Of a stretch of DNA of 64,000 nucleotides, positions 42,001 to 50,100 are shown piece by piece; within the stretch, counting starts at the first letter, position 1, and each line of letters begins with the position of its first letter. The notes under the pieces were generated by a model. That model was not told the origin of the DNA. It worked only from the letters and a program-made list of their open reading frames with translations, and made no database searches. Position numbers and translations under genes: made by a program. This DNA is from Pseudoips prasinana (taxonomy: Eukaryota; Arthropoda; Insecta; Lepidoptera; Nolidae), in NCBI GenBank assembly GCA_951640165.1, contig OX621255.1:32276001-32340000 (forward strand), in the 5' to 3' direction.

Positions 42001-42731
42001 GAGTCAGAATATCAACACCCCATCTCATCCCGTGGGGGGCGTAGAAGTCGGCCCGAGGGAATATCTACCAGAGGATGGGCAGCAGCTTCCTTCTGATTAC
42101 TATTACCATCTTACTGAGATCACCAACCCGCCTGCCAAGCGTGGCGATTATGGCATATCCCCCGCATGCAAGTTGTCTCACGCAGTGTCGGTGATAGCTG
42201 CTGCTCGACTACCTCGTGTATGTATCCCTTAGTCGCATTTTACGACATCCATGGAACGGAATGGATGGTAACAGGTGGCCCTGTTATTCTTGCTAGGTCG
42301 GAAACGTATTCAGTCGCACATAATACTGTCCTGGGTTCAAAGCCCAGATTGAACTAAAAGTTAAAAGGAAATTCTCAGTAGCAGCTCGGAATCTGCGAGT
42401 TAGCGGTGTTGCACGCCCGTACTTTGAAGAGCACTTTCTGTTAGTCCTACGCCTGAATTCTCCCTGATCGTGTTAGGTAGCCGTTCTATCGGATTATGAG
42501 TGTCATACATAATAGGGTGCACACCCACACATACAAACACACATGTGTGCATTACAATATGTATTCTGTTGTATATTGGCTGAAATAATTTGTTTCATGT
42601 ATATATTTTATTTTGTTTAGTTTGAGCACTGGGTGACAACAACCGTTCTTAGTTTCTGCGCAGCACTGCCACTACATCTTCTGATAGAACTTCCCGGGAT
42701 GAAGTTCTTCCAGAGCCTGATTTCAGCGTGA
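21001..42731 (+). CDS. nrf-6-like: nrf-6-like NRF domain/acyltransferase-3 membrane protein, gene 1 (12 exons)
   Basis: Spliced CDS: 21001-21061, 21859-21995, 24435-24738, 25912-26023, 26096-26183, 27449-27612, 28480-28665, 29413-29592, 37145-37295, 38148-38325, 38747-38889, 42621-42731. All introns are GT..AG and every phase fits, giving 604 codons plus TGA. A signal peptide ([14 protein letters not shown]) leads to an NRF domain (about 25-130) with six cysteines and several N-glycosylation sites (for example NFS at 67, NLT near 119). A first membrane segment lies at about 138-158. The acyltransferase-3 region from about 200 has many hydrophobic segments; the conserved histidine of the family is probably H216 in VILSHSW. 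Other family landmarks are [33 protein letters not shown] and [15 protein letters not shown]-6 relatives act in intestinal uptake and lipid transport in nematodes; in insects this group is largely uncharacterised, so the substrate is unknown. The length is slightly below the usual 650-700 residues. Paralogue of gene 2. Confidence 0.93.
21101..21399 (+). mobile_element. Helitron-like family 1 copy in gene 1 intron 1
   Basis: Starts TCTATACATATAATAAAATC and ends CGCGGGAAAAACCGCGGGGC then ACAGCTAG. Inserted between A and T without target duplication, 40 bp after the exon 1 donor. Confidence 0.88.
21553..21815 (-). mobile_element. SINE-4, uninterrupted copy
   Basis: tRNA-like head on the reverse strand (GCGTGGTTGGCAAATGCTTG; B-box GTTCGATTCCC), body about 200 bp, ending in a TATTAT-type tail. 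Provides the empty site for two insertions (15115-15449 and 56416-59977). It ends about 40 bp upstream of exon 2. Confidence 0.85.
21859..21995 (+). CDS. Gene 1 exon 2: start of the NRF domain
   Basis: Acceptor CGCCACAG. Reads [19 protein letters not shown] and [10 protein letters not shown], typical of the NRF N-terminus. Ends in phase 0 before GTGTTA. Confidence 0.9.
22028..22250 (-). mobile_element. SINE-3 tail fragment split by a mariner-like MITE
   Basis: AAACTAAGCAAAGCTTG (to 22065) continues as CTATGGTGACTCGACAACGG after the MITE. Intact copies read GCTTGTACTATGG without interruption. Confidence 0.7.
22068..22183. mobile_element. Mariner-like MITE (CAGACGCCAGCACATC), copy 1
   Basis: Left terminal repeat CAGACGCCAGCACATCCAGC is intact; the right one is decayed after GACAGATTG. 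Flanked by TA. Other copies: 49563-49697 and 61982-62107. Confidence 0.75.
22260..22463 (+). mobile_element. SINE-2, tRNA-derived
   Basis: Head GTAGCGCAGTGGCTAAGATA with a B-box-like GGTTCGTTTCCC. Body includes GTGTGACCCATAATTAGTTC and GTCCGTCTA, ending GCGGTCGTTGTCTTAAAAAA. Other copies: 36897-37100 (reverse), 48580-48795, 50483-50680 (reverse), 51483-51690, 55962-56160. Confidence 0.85.
22464..23078. other. Gene 1 intron 2, mostly unrecognised
   Basis: Contains a diverged AACCGACTTC-type repeat at about 22730-22900 (AAAAGGAG, GTATGTACACCAATTACTT). Nothing else recognised. Confidence 0.45.
23079..23340 (-). mobile_element. R1-clade LINE 3' fragment in gene 1 intron 2
   Basis: Reverse copy of about 260 bp of the LINE 3' region, from GCGGCTCCGGGATGACAGCG to the second hairpin, which is cut at its outer side (AAAAGTGTCTGCGGGTGGG). 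No A tail. Confidence 0.8.
23457..23758 (-). mobile_element. Helitron-like family 2 copy with internal insertion
   Basis: Reverse orientation: TCACACTAATATTATTAAGC start at 23758 and CTAG at 23457-23460. About 125 bp of unrelated AT-rich DNA beginning with a T run (about 23515-23640) interrupts it. Confidence 0.75.
23760..24135 (+). pseudogene. RTE-type LINE 3' fragment in gene 1 intron 2
   Basis: Encodes [69 protein letters not shown] and [13 protein letters not shown], then the short ATGATGA-type tail. Frame open but 5'-truncated; best-preserved of four RTE tails here. Confidence 0.9.
24435..24738 (+). CDS. Gene 1 exon 3: NRF domain and first membrane segment
   Basis: Acceptor TTATTGCAG, donor GTGAGA. 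Includes [23 protein letters not shown] and the hydrophobic [14 protein letters not shown]. 304 nt, phase 0 to 1. Confidence 0.92.
24739..25911 (+). other. Gene 1 intron 3
   Basis: AT-rich. A diverged tRNA-like head and SINE-1-like body may lie at 25398-25600 (GTTAGCGGTTAACCGC, TATATTCCCGTGCC). Otherwise nothing recognised. Confidence 0.45.
25912..26023 (+). CDS. Gene 1 exon 4
   Basis: [17 protein letters not shown]...[11 protein letters not shown]. 112 nt, donor GTATGA, ends with two bases carried over. Same length as gene 2 exon 4. Confidence 0.9.
26096..26183 (+). CDS. Gene 1 exon 5: acyltransferase-3 histidine
   Basis: 88 nt reading [16 protein letters not shown]. Acceptor TTTTTCAG, donor GTAAGT. 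The histidine is probably catalytic by analogy with the family. Confidence 0.92.
26184..27448 (+). other. Gene 1 intron 5
   Basis: AT-rich, no gene or confident repeat copy recognised. A short SINE-4-like tail may lie at 26310-26400. Confidence 0.45.
27449..27612 (+). CDS. Gene 1 exon 6
   Basis: [21 protein letters not shown] core. The acceptor TGTATGTTTCAAG is the only nearby AG that keeps the frame; donor GTAAGA. 164 nt. Confidence 0.85.
27660..27845 (-). repeat. Dispersed repeat F, copy 2
   Basis: Reverse copy of 12315-12580 (ATAATCGCCACACTTGGCAG, CTCTGGTACGTATTCCCTCG), in gene 1 intron 6. The remainder of the intron to 28479 is unrecognised. Confidence 0.75.
28480..28665 (+). CDS. Gene 1 exon 7
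   Basis: 186 nt: [19 protein letters not shown]... and [17 protein letters not shown], ending before GTAAGT. Acceptor CTTGTAG. Confidence 0.92.
28765..29075 (+). pseudogene. CR1/Jockey-like LINE 3' end in gene 1 intron 7
   Basis: Encodes [53 protein letters not shown], then the common lepidopteran tail GATCACTTACCATCAGGTGA followed by CGTTTGCCATCCTATTTTAT. 5'-truncated. Confidence 0.8.
29413..29592 (+). CDS. Gene 1 exon 8
   Basis: 180 nt: [19 protein letters not shown], a hallmark of the family. Donor GTAAGT. A LINE fragment begins a few bases inside the following intron. Confidence 0.92.
29598..29870 (+). pseudogene. LINE reverse-transcriptase fragment at the start of gene 1 intron 8
   Basis: One frame reads [16 protein letters not shown] and further on [13 protein letters not shown] and NIAKFLGT, the catalytic block and following motifs of a LINE reverse transcriptase. 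It starts within 10 bp of the splice donor. Confidence 0.65.
29930..30468 (+). pseudogene. Second LINE reverse-transcriptase fragment, upstream part
   Basis: Reads [32 protein letters not shown], then after frameshifts [29 protein letters not shown] and REKFKEINI. The frame is cut at 30468 by the LTR-type element and resumes at 35864. Confidence 0.75.
30469..30758 (-). repeat. LTR, complete copy
   Basis: 290 bp with TGTCG...CGACA ends. From about 30516 to 30758 it matches 35626-35863 (CCATCATG...CTCCGACA). The first 45 bp recur inverted at 32361-32405. Confidence 0.75.
30759..30808. repeat. Perfect 23-bp hairpin next to the LTR
   Basis: CGGCCATTCTGACAACCAAC... (30759-30781) pairs fully with 30786-30808 around a CTCT loop. 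It sits between LTR and minisatellite. Confidence 0.9.
30831..31680 (-). repeat. 39-bp minisatellite in the element's 3' region
   Basis: AAAGCGTT recurs at exact 39-bp steps at 30946, 30985, 31024, 31063 and onward to 31492 (15 steps), with about six degenerate units around it. Each unit contains AAAGC...GCTTT, a small inverted repeat. Since 39 is a multiple of three, long frames of 13-residue repeats appear on both strands (for example 30935-31654 reverse). They are not evidence of a gene. Confidence 0.92.
31885..32283 (-). pseudogene. Ty3/gypsy-like integrase C-terminal fragment
   Basis: Reverse strand: [12 protein letters not shown] (second catalytic Asp region), [16 protein letters not shown] (catalytic Glu region), then [11 protein letters not shown] and [11 protein letters not shown] before a stop at 31885. 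Frameshifts and a stop interrupt it. Confidence 0.8.
32522..33142 (+). pseudogene. Probable gag-like fragment of the LTR element
   Basis: Open frame of 206 codons following an LTR end (32361-32405). The part reading [20 protein letters not shown] and [10 protein letters not shown] resembles capsid regions of gypsy-type gag proteins; the C-terminal half appears out of frame. No zinc knuckle seen. The identification is an inference from position and style. Confidence 0.5.
33525..34010 (+). pseudogene. Retropepsin-like protease relic
   Basis: IHALVDSG followed, after a stop, by DCSLI gives the aspartic protease active-site pattern. [11 protein letters not shown] (near 33965) is the later conserved block. 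Several stops. Confidence 0.65.
34182..34700 (-). pseudogene. RTE-type LINE 3' fragment nested in the LTR element
   Basis: Reverse copy of the RTE tail in two pieces, 34182-34394 and 34568-34700, separated by about 170 bp of unrelated DNA (34395-34567). Starts with the ATCATCATTATG tail signature. Confidence 0.8.
34738..34945 (+). pseudogene. Integrase fragment, + orientation copy
   Basis: [20 protein letters not shown] and the following residues align with [20 protein letters not shown] of the 32283-31885 fragment, at clearly lower similarity, so this is a different copy of the family. Confidence 0.65.
35109..35340 (+). repeat. 38-bp minisatellite related to the 39-bp array
   Basis: Six units starting TTGAGCATTG at 35109, 35147, 35188, 35226, 35264 and 35302. 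The reverse complement (CAAAGCGCGGAGCTTTCAAT) resembles the 39-bp unit core (CAAAGCGTTGAAGCTTTCAG). It follows the + orientation integrase end. Confidence 0.8.
35370..35446 (+). pseudogene. Integrase core fragment (first catalytic Asp)
   Basis: Reads [16 protein letters not shown], the first-Asp block of gypsy-type integrases. It is followed directly by a reversed integrase piece at 35464-35625. Confidence 0.65.
35464..35625 (-). pseudogene. Integrase fragment, reverse, adjoining the right LTR
   Basis: [20 protein letters not shown] on the reverse strand, nearly identical to 32085-32195. The LTR at 35626 abuts it with the gag and protease region missing, a rearrangement breakpoint. Confidence 0.75.
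35626..35863 (-). repeat. LTR, second copy (truncated)
   Basis: Matches 30516-30758 with few differences, including GTGCGCACACGCGGCGCGGT and the CTCCGACA end. The outer 45 bp seen at 30469 are replaced by integrase sequence. Confidence 0.75.
35864..36260 (+). pseudogene. LINE frame resumed after the LTR element
   Basis: Continues 29930-30468: [13 protein letters not shown], then [20 protein letters not shown] and [15 protein letters not shown]. 3' UTR to about 36260. Confidence 0.7.
36261..36896 (+). other. Rest of gene 1 intron 8, unrecognised
   Basis: AT-rich. GGGAACTTTAGTGAAAGAGA at 36377 and the following [16 protein letters not shown] reading suggest another decayed LINE tail, but too little remains to assign. 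Confidence 0.4.
36897..37100 (-). mobile_element. SINE-2 copy just upstream of gene 1 exon 9
   Basis: Reverse copy; head GTGGCGCCGCGGCTAAGACA near 37070-37092, ending about 45 bp before exon 9. Confidence 0.8.
37145..37295 (+). CDS. Gene 1 exon 9
   Basis: 151 nt: [16 protein letters not shown] and [16 protein letters not shown]. Acceptor TATCCACAG after a 7.5-kb intron, donor GTAAGG, phase 0. Confidence 0.92.
37432..37806 (-). pseudogene. RTE-type LINE 3' fragment in gene 1 intron 9
   Basis: Reverse copy of the same tail as 23760-24135, from the ATCACCATCATATCAGC end to AGAAGGCTCAAGGTCGCCC, with a small deletion near 37745. Confidence 0.88.
38148..38325 (+). CDS. Gene 1 exon 10
   Basis: 178 nt: [33 protein letters not shown]. 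Acceptor TTTTGCAG, donor GTGAGT. Confidence 0.92.
38747..38889 (+). CDS. Gene 1 exon 11
   Basis: 143 nt: [18 protein letters not shown], the conserved final acyltransferase block. Acceptor ATATCCAG, donor GTAAGT. Confidence 0.93.
38980..40715. mobile_element. Unclassified element with dispersed CTATTACCGACC motifs in gene 1 intron 11
   Basis: The ends are inverted (left GCTCCTATTACCGCC, right end read inversely GCCTCCTATTAACGACC). About eleven variants of TTCTATTACCGACC occur inside in both orientations (for example 39168, 39197, 39878, 40260, 40296, 40665). No coding frame. A GA-repeat lies at 39626-39642. Target duplication not identified. Confidence 0.55.
40915..41950 (-). pseudogene. CR1-like LINE 3' end
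   Basis: 209-codon open frame (41950-41321): [58 protein letters not shown]. This is the thumb and C-terminal part of a CR1/Kiri-type reverse transcriptase. A 3' UTR of about 390 bp ends in TTATTATTATT and an A run (40915-40935 on the + strand). Frame intact but 5'-truncated. Confidence 0.8.
41975..42245 (+). repeat. Dispersed repeat F, copy 3
   Basis: CACCCCATCTCATCCCGTGG, GAGGGAATATCTACCAGAGG and GCCAAGCGTGGCGATTATGG; extends further than other copies (to ACGACATCCATGG). Confidence 0.78.
42282..42560 (+). mobile_element. SINE-1, degenerate copy upstream of gene 1 exon 12
   Basis: B-box GGTTCAAAGCCC and the body (AAATTCTCAGTAGCAGCTCG, TCGGATTATGAGTGTCATAC) match SINE-1; the A-box is decayed. 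It ends about 60 bp before the exon. Confidence 0.75.
42621..42731 (+). CDS. Gene 1 exon 12: C-terminus and stop
   Basis: 36 residues ending FFQSLISA then TGA at 42729-42731. Contains [14 protein letters not shown], matching [14 protein letters not shown] of gene 2. Acceptor TTTGTTTAG. Confidence 0.92.
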   Translation, partial: FEHWVTTTVLSFCAALPLHLLIELPGMKFFQSLISA

Positions 42732-43084
42732 ACACAAAAATATACTGTGCTATTTTTCTTAAATCTCTAACGTTTTCGTCTAACGTGCGGTCGCTGTAAA
42801 ATTGCTCAAATTTGACGTAAAATGTTTTGAACTGACAGGTATACTTAAAGCGGCCGTACATTAATATTATAAGTCAATGGAATACCTCTGACTCGTGAAT
42901 GGCTGTTATAACCAAAAAAAAAGATTTTTAATTACCAAAATTATGATGGATGTTTAGTAATCTAAGCTACTTTTTAACCGGCTTCAGAAACGGATTTATT
43001 TTGATTAGTTTGTATAAATTACATAATTTTTATTTATCTAACTTTATTTTGTTTATGTAAAATAATATTATAAATTATCTAATA

Positions 43085-43353
43085 CTAGCGGCCCGGTACG
43101 TGCTTCGCTTCGTATAAGGCATAGTAATAAAAAAAATGATTATTAAATTCATTTATTCAAACAAAAAAATATTTTAAATTGCTAAAAGATGTTGATTATA
43201 CACTTTTTCAAGACTTTTTTGAAATTTTCTCTACGTACAAACCTTCCCTGGACTTCCACGAATAATTCAAGATCAAAATTAGCCAAATCGGTAAAGGCGT
43301 TGTTGAGTTATAACATTACAACGAAAAGTGGCATTGATTTTTATATATATAGA
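43085..43353 (-). mobile_element. Helitron-like family 3 copy
   Basis: On the reverse strand it starts TCTATATATATAAAAATCAA, ends GGGCCGCTAG and lies between A and T. 269 bp, no target duplication, about 350 bp after the gene 1 stop. Confidence 0.7.
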
Positions 43354-43795
43354 TTACAAATAAAAGTAAAATTACATTGTGATTGAATGATATGAAATTA
43401 AAGTAAGAATTAAAAAGAAAATAATTAAGAAGTTATAAAATTAGATAAGATTCAAATTAAGTACATAACAGTAAAAAAGAAATTACATTTCATTAAATAA
43501 TAATACTAGGAATTAATTATAAAAATAAATGATATTAATTTGTTTAATTTGTAATTTCCTCTCTTTAATTTTCTTTTTTAGTAAATAATTAAAACAAGTA
43601 TTTATCATTTTTACTATCGTCTCTCAGCACTAATATATCGATATATGAGATCTCAATGATACTCAGTTTTCGGTTACTTCGATGTGAACAAAAGATTGAA
43701 ATTTGAGGCGCTTGCCTTGGTTGTTCTCAGAGCGGTCCGTAATTCTTCCTCATTCATTTATGGGCAGTCGTTATCCTAATGTCCAAGTTGTTAGC
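43354..43795. other. Intergenic AT-rich DNA downstream of gene 1
   Basis: No gene recognised. Confidence 0.45.
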
Positions 43796-44255
43796 GAAGA
43801 AGTCCACGGCAGGTTACGTTACCGCATACACTTTTTGCGGGTGGCATGCGCATCAACCTGGTGCAGGTGGACTATTAGGCATTCATATTGCACAGTACAG
43901 GTTTTCGACCTAGTTCAGACTCCAGACTCTCACAAGGACCGTTTTACTTTCAAGCAATTTGTAAACCTGCTGTTTTCTGTAATTCCTTGTGAGATGTGAA
44001 TAAACATTTATTATTATTATTATATTCATATTCATTTATTTTTCATAAATATGGGTTAGGTTTACAGTTGTACAGTAATTGTAATGTACGCCATGTTTTA
44101 CCTATGGGGTATGAAATTTAGTGATTTAATAATAACATAATACCTATACTAAACAATAATATAACATTTCTAAATAATAATTTAACATTAAAAGAAGAAT
44201 ATTAAAACAATATGTGAACATTATCGGTTCCCCCTGCCTTATCAAAAAAAAAGAT
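43796..44255 (+). mobile_element. R1-clade LINE 3' fragment split by an insertion
   Basis: AGTCCACGGCAGGTTA to GCGGGTGGCATGCG (43800-43853) resumes at about 44228 as TTCCCCCTGCCTTATC plus A tail. The 370 bp between is AT-rich and unassigned. Confidence 0.7.
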
Positions 44256-44755
44256 GATAGATTGTAGAAACCAGGGTCGAACTGGCACACTAGTAAGCTT
44301 TGAATAGGAATGGAACAACAAAACGTTTATATTATTATTGCTTTTTTATATAAAGCATATCTACAAATTAATAGGAGGTTACCTAATTTATTTATTTGTA
44401 TTGCTATTAGGGAAATATGTCAACAAGGACTTTGTACTTGTGCATCGTAGGTATATACTTTTATAACTATAGTTAATAGATTAGCAAGGATTTTAAGTTG
44501 TTGCTGATTTTTTTTTGATAAAATATATTCTATTAAAATTTTTCGTTTGTTTGTTCCTGCTGATAAACGGCTGTATCGATTTCAACGGAACTTTTAATGG
44601 CAATACAAGCTCATGTTAAAGGTAATATAGAGTACAGATAAAGATAAAAAAATCTGTTTTAGATCGTAGTAAAATAATGTACGCTGGCAAAGCAACGAGT
44701 CTCTTAAGTAATAAATCAGTGCGATAGATACGGTTGGCAGCAATTTATTTATTTC

Positions 44756-45012
44756 GACGGTCACCATAGCCTTGTTGGTAGTGCTCCTGCCTACGAAGCT
44801 AGTGGTCCTGGGTTCGAATCCCGGTAAGTTCAAATATTTGTGTGATGGGCACGAATATTTTTTTCTGAGTCATGGATGTTTTCTATGTATATAAGTATTT
44901 ATCTATGTATATAAGTAGATATGTATATCGTCGCCTGGCACCCATAGTACAAGGTTTGCTTAGTTTGGGGCTATGATGATCTGTGTGACATTGACCCTAG
45001 ATATTATTATTA
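44756..45012 (+). mobile_element. SINE-3, complete copy
   Basis: Head TAGCCTTGTTGGTAGTGCTC, B-box GTTCGAATCCC, body to CCCTAGATATTATTATTA. Confidence 0.85.
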
Positions 45013-45474
45013 ATTATTTTTGTTTTTTGTTGTGTGTAACTTGTTTGTAACTTGAAAAGTAATAGTCACTAGGTAGGTACCAGTCACCAAATGAACTTGA
45101 AAAGTGGTTTTGTTTGTTGTTGTTGGTTACGTCGACGTACTTGAGAACCAGATCATTGATCACAATATTAACCATAACCTATTATTATTTTTTTAATCGA
45201 ACACAGTGCAGTAGGATTAGCATGGCACTTCACATAAATAAAAAACCAAAATCTGATATTCAATATTTTATTTCTACATAAAACTTAGCTTTAGTTATCT
45301 AAATATCACCTGTATACTATTCAATAATACCTAGTCAAATATCGAACCCTGAAAATGACAATATGTTCAGTATTTTAACAATACACATAATAATTAAAAA
45401 AGAAAATAAATTAAATTTGAGTTTTATAGCATTATTCGCAATCAAACGAGAAAATTTTAATTCAACAGTGGGAA
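45013..45474. other. Unrecognised intergenic DNA
   Basis: Nothing recognised. Confidence 0.45.
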
Positions 45475-45555
45475 ATCATAAATCGAATCGTCCGGCAGGT
45501 CTCGAACAAGCACCCTCTAACAATCCGCTCTGCCGTTATGCTTCGAATGAAATAC
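45475..45555 (-). mobile_element. SINE-6 head fragment
   Basis: Reverse strand: CATAACGGCAGAGCGGATTG, TTCGAGACCTGCCGG, GATTTATGATTTCCCA. Related copies at 51750-51910 and 63660-63720. Confidence 0.6.
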
Positions 45556-45589
45556 GCCACACGTATTATAAGGAGCTTTAGTAGTTTTA

Positions 45590-47061
45590 CAGGTTTACGT
45601 ATACTCTGTTCTATTCTTGCGTTCTATATTAGAGAGAGATGCAATGACATTCAAATTAGTTTAGAGCAATCACTAGCATTGATCGTAAACAAAATAAAAA
45701 TAAATTGACTTCATTCTATCGTGTGTTACCATATAAAAACATTAATGGATTTTTGAACGGCTATTTTATTTGTACCAAATGTAAATAGAATATTTATTTT
45801 GTTACAATAGTTTTCACATGTTCCGTACTTACAGTTTAATAAATTATATCTGGAAATATTTAAGCCGTCATCAACACGATTATGCATCGACAAATCATCA
45901 ATGGGCTATTGTAATTACTTAAACTCGCAGTAGGACTACCCCAGATCACTATTTAATTGAACCAAATAGTGAATACGAATGAATAGTGAGCTTTTTTAAA
46001 AAGTATATTTAACGCCAATTACTTTTGTTAGTGACGACCACCCAACATTACAGTTGTTGTTCTTATTTTTGACCTAAAACAAGAACTCTGTTCAGTGTTG
46101 CCAGGTTAACAATTACTAATTACCACTAAATTAAATCTAACAGTGTTGTCACTTTAAATTAATCAAATAAACTATTTGGCATGAAATATTTAACAACCTT
46201 GACAATAATACACCGTCTTTAAGCTATGATTACAAGTATACTAACTAATACCAATTAAATCCTTATACTATTTACCTGCTACTTGTTACATGCCATTACG
46301 AGATATCAATGATACATCAACTTTCTATCTAATCATACAAACTAACTAACATCAAGTTAAAACTATAATACAATGGAAGATACTTTAGATTGATGTTTTG
46401 ACACTTACTTATTTTTAGAGTTGTCTAAAACAGTTTCATTTGCAACATTTTGGATGGATCAGTTACTTACGCACATATATAGAAACAAGCTTTTTAATTT
46501 TCAATAAAAGATCATCAACAATTATGTATCGGCAAAATACGAAGGAAAGCAAGACGGAGCGCTATCCTGGAGGTGAAAGATAAGAAGCTAGACTGCGCTG
46601 GGTTAAGAAAAGAGATAATGTCTGTTTTCAAAAACATTCAATCGCCTTTTTATTTTTAGATCAACTGCGTAAAACACTGCTTATACAGCGTTAAACAGTT
46701 AACCAACAGTTGAAATACGTCTCAATGGAGTTTCTGTACAAAAAACTTGATGGAAATTTTCAAAATAAATATGTTACTGGTTTGGCATGAAAGAGAAAGA
46801 AGATTTTTGGTGGAGATCAAATATTTTTTTAAGATCGCTCAGCTAAAAAGTTGATAAATGATTTTGACGTCATCCAGAAATATCTTAAAGTAATTCAAGA
46901 TGTTCCGGAAAAGGTCTATCTACTCTTATCTAGCGTTGAGAGAGAAACGATTACCATTCGTCATTTCTCTCCCAACTACCTTGTCTTATCACGTGTCCCG
47001 CTATACAATGAAGATAAACTAGAATTATCTGCTGTTAGCTGGTTGTCTAAGCTCCTGGATA
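45590..47061. other. Intergenic AT-rich DNA between the two gene tails
   Basis: Should hold the 3' UTR of gene 2 at its right end. A reverse-strand AATAAA lies near 46650, about 400 bp past the stop. The small + frame at 46851-47078 overlaps the gene 2 end and shows no domain. Confidence 0.45.
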
Positions 47062-47166
47062 TTATAGTAGGGAAATGATGAATTTCTGTACTGGCATCTC
47101 GACCATGGTGGTGAGCGGCACTGCTATCAGGTAGGAGAAGACCCCGGTTGCTATCCAGTCAACTAG
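47062..47166 (-). CDS. Gene 2 exon 12: C-terminus and stop
   Basis: 34 residues: [37 protein letters not shown]. Acceptor TTTCCACAG. Confidence 0.9.
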   Translation of the reverse strand, partial: LVDWIATGVFSYLIAVPLTTMVEMPVQKFIISLL

Positions 47167-50100
47167 CTGTGGAAACAAATATAAACATTAAAATTGGATT
47201 CGGTGGTAGCGTTAAAGCGCGACCGTCGCTGAACACACAAGGACCATCATAACAATAACATTCAATTTAGACAAGATTTAGTTGAATATATCTAAAACTA
47301 TAAGTATTGATTATAAATATTTAAAAACCTTAAATAACCAATTTCGCAATAACTTCAAGATAATATACCTATTTATAACTAAAGCATTATTGTCTTAATT
47401 TAAATTGTAACCTACTTGATGAAATATAAGTCACGACACGATCGAATAATCTACTTGTACTATTGATTTTCCGACTATTCACAAGCGCTTTTTAAAGTCT
47501 ATGTGAATAAAAAGCCGTTTTTATTTTATTTTATAATTTAGTTTTGTAGGATGTTTGGCATAATTCTTAACTCAAAACTGGGAAATCATAAATTGGATGG
47601 AAGAGAGTGCTGGTTCGATTTCCCTAAGGCCACCCCAAAAGATTTCCACAATGGAATTGTGTTCATCATTTGCAAGGATATGCCACAATCGCCACGCTTG
47701 GCATACAGGTTGGAAATCGCAGTATGATGGTCTTAGTACATAGAGAGACTGCTACCCGTTCTGTGGAAGATATTTTATTGGGACGACTTCTAAGGCCACG
47801 GGATGAGACGGAGCGGTGATGTTCGTTACCGTCAGATGCACAGCACACAGTTTTGAGTTTCAGTATCAAGAAAGCATTTCAGGACATTTCTAGGGTTCCG
47901 TAGCCATATGGCAAAAAACGGAACCCTTATAGATTCGTCATGTCTGTTTATATCTGTCCTGTTTGTAGCCAACAGTCGTTAAGCCATGTGAGAGGCTTAC
48001 CGGAGGGCTTGAACAACTCTAACACTAGGGTAACCACTGCCCTTACGATAAGTATGACCAGGTTGGCAACATGACTCACCAGACTCAACATGGAGGCGCC
48101 AGCAGCCTGAGGGCGCGACGCCCCAATGGTCATGTTGATGCACCAGTGCACCATGAGCACAGACAGAGAGAGGCGGCCCAGCACGTTCCAGCCGCGCCAA
48201 CCGTAGAAGCTCTTCATCCACCCTAAGAAAAGGAAACATTACTAATATTATTTAACATTAGAAGTAATAATAATAATATCTGGGGACAATGTCACACAGA
48301 TCATCCTAGCCCCAAACTATGTAAATCTTGTACTATGGGTATCAGGCGACGATATACATACTTATATAGATAGACAAATACTTTAATACATAGGAAACAT
48401 TCATGACTCAGAAACAAATATTCGTGCTCATCACACAAATATTTGCACTTACCGGGATTCGAACCCAGGACCACCAGCTTCGTAGGCAGGAGCACTACCA
48501 ACCTGGCTACGGTGATCGTCAAAAAGAAGTACAATATTCTTATAGACTTTTAATAAAACGAGGGTGATTTAGATCACGCGACTGAAGTGAAAGTGCACGT
48601 GTTACGAAACGGCTAAGACAGTCGCCTCGCCGCTTCTTGTCCTGGGTTCGATTCCCGCGCCGGACAACTATTTGTGTGACCCATAAATAGTTGTTCTGAG
48701 TCTGGTTGTAATTTGTGTCATTCTATTATATGTTTGTAAAGTACCCCGTGATACAGGGATTAGATTCCCTAGTGCGGGCGTTGTTAAAAAAAGAGAAGAA
48801 AAGAAACTTCATTAGCTCCATCTATATATCTGGTTATGAGAGGAAATATGTGCACGCACCTCTCTCTCTTGCTCATACAGTAATTTACGTGAAGTAACTC
48901 TCTCCGTTTCTTTCTGCACTAACTTATATCTCTCTCAACTTCCATTCTCCTCGTGCTATTACGTAATGCTTTCGACAAGCATTCACCAGCTTACTCCCGG
49001 TAGTGTTGAAAATGACTAAAGTGATTGAATTAGACTGACTGTCATTTACGGTCAAATTGGTCAAAAATGGTCATTAACTGTCACAAATATGTAATTTTCA
49101 GTCAATTTGATTTCCTTTTAAGTTTTTTGTCGTTGATACAAGTCTACAACTTCTAAATTGAAACAAAGAAGTGGTTTTTATGACTTACAGTATTATTATA
49201 TAGTTTTAATCATTTTACATTTCTAATCATGCGTGCATTTAAGACAAAATGGCAACGTCGCGTCGTATCGCCTCGCGCATTGACTTTGATGTCGTCTTAT
49301 CCTCTCATGATATAATACAAAATAAAACGTTGCTTCATTTAAACTTGCATATAACTTGGGTAACTAAATAAATAAATAATTGGGTGGTAACCGAGAATAG
49401 ACAAATATATTTGAGTCAAATTGACTGAATTTGACAGTAAATGACCGGTCATTTAAGGTTTATGACAATTGTGACTAGACATATTCCGTCATTTTACATC
49501 TCTGCTCCCGTACCAGCGTGCGTAAAGAAGTTAAACTTCAGGAAAGATGCATAAATAAGGTACAGACGCCAGCATATCCAGCTACCCCAATCTGTCAAAT
49601 TTCTTTTATAGAGTTTCGACTTTATCACAAAAGCATAAGGTTCACTTTCAATTGGGGAAATTTGACAGATTTGTGTTGCTTGATGTGCTGGGGTCTGTAC
49701 TTATTCAAACAAAAACCGAATAATTAAATTGGTGTACAAAATCCGGTATATGATTACTCCGCGTTGAAGTATGGAGTGAGTTGAAACGGCCACAGCTTGT
49801 AGTTCTCATTCTCACCTTCAAAACCGTTGAACAAGCCGATAAGTATGATGCCAACGAGGATACTGAGCACGGGCCGCTCCAGCGCCACGTAACTGGCGAC
49901 GAACCACGGTTCAGAGTAATGCCGCAGCCAGTTCCCGGCCAGGATCCAGCCCACCATGCTGAGTGGCGCCATGTCGTATAAAGCTCTTAGCCACTGGAAA
50001 TAATACATATTACTATTTGGCGAATACAAAAAGTTAGTTTATATGATGATAATAAGTTTATATGATGACTAGCTGTGCCCGGTTTTACCCGCGTTAAATT

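Noticed and set aside
46851..47078. 75-codon + strand frame near the end of gene 2
   Set aside because: No domain; overlaps the last exon of gene 2 in antisense.
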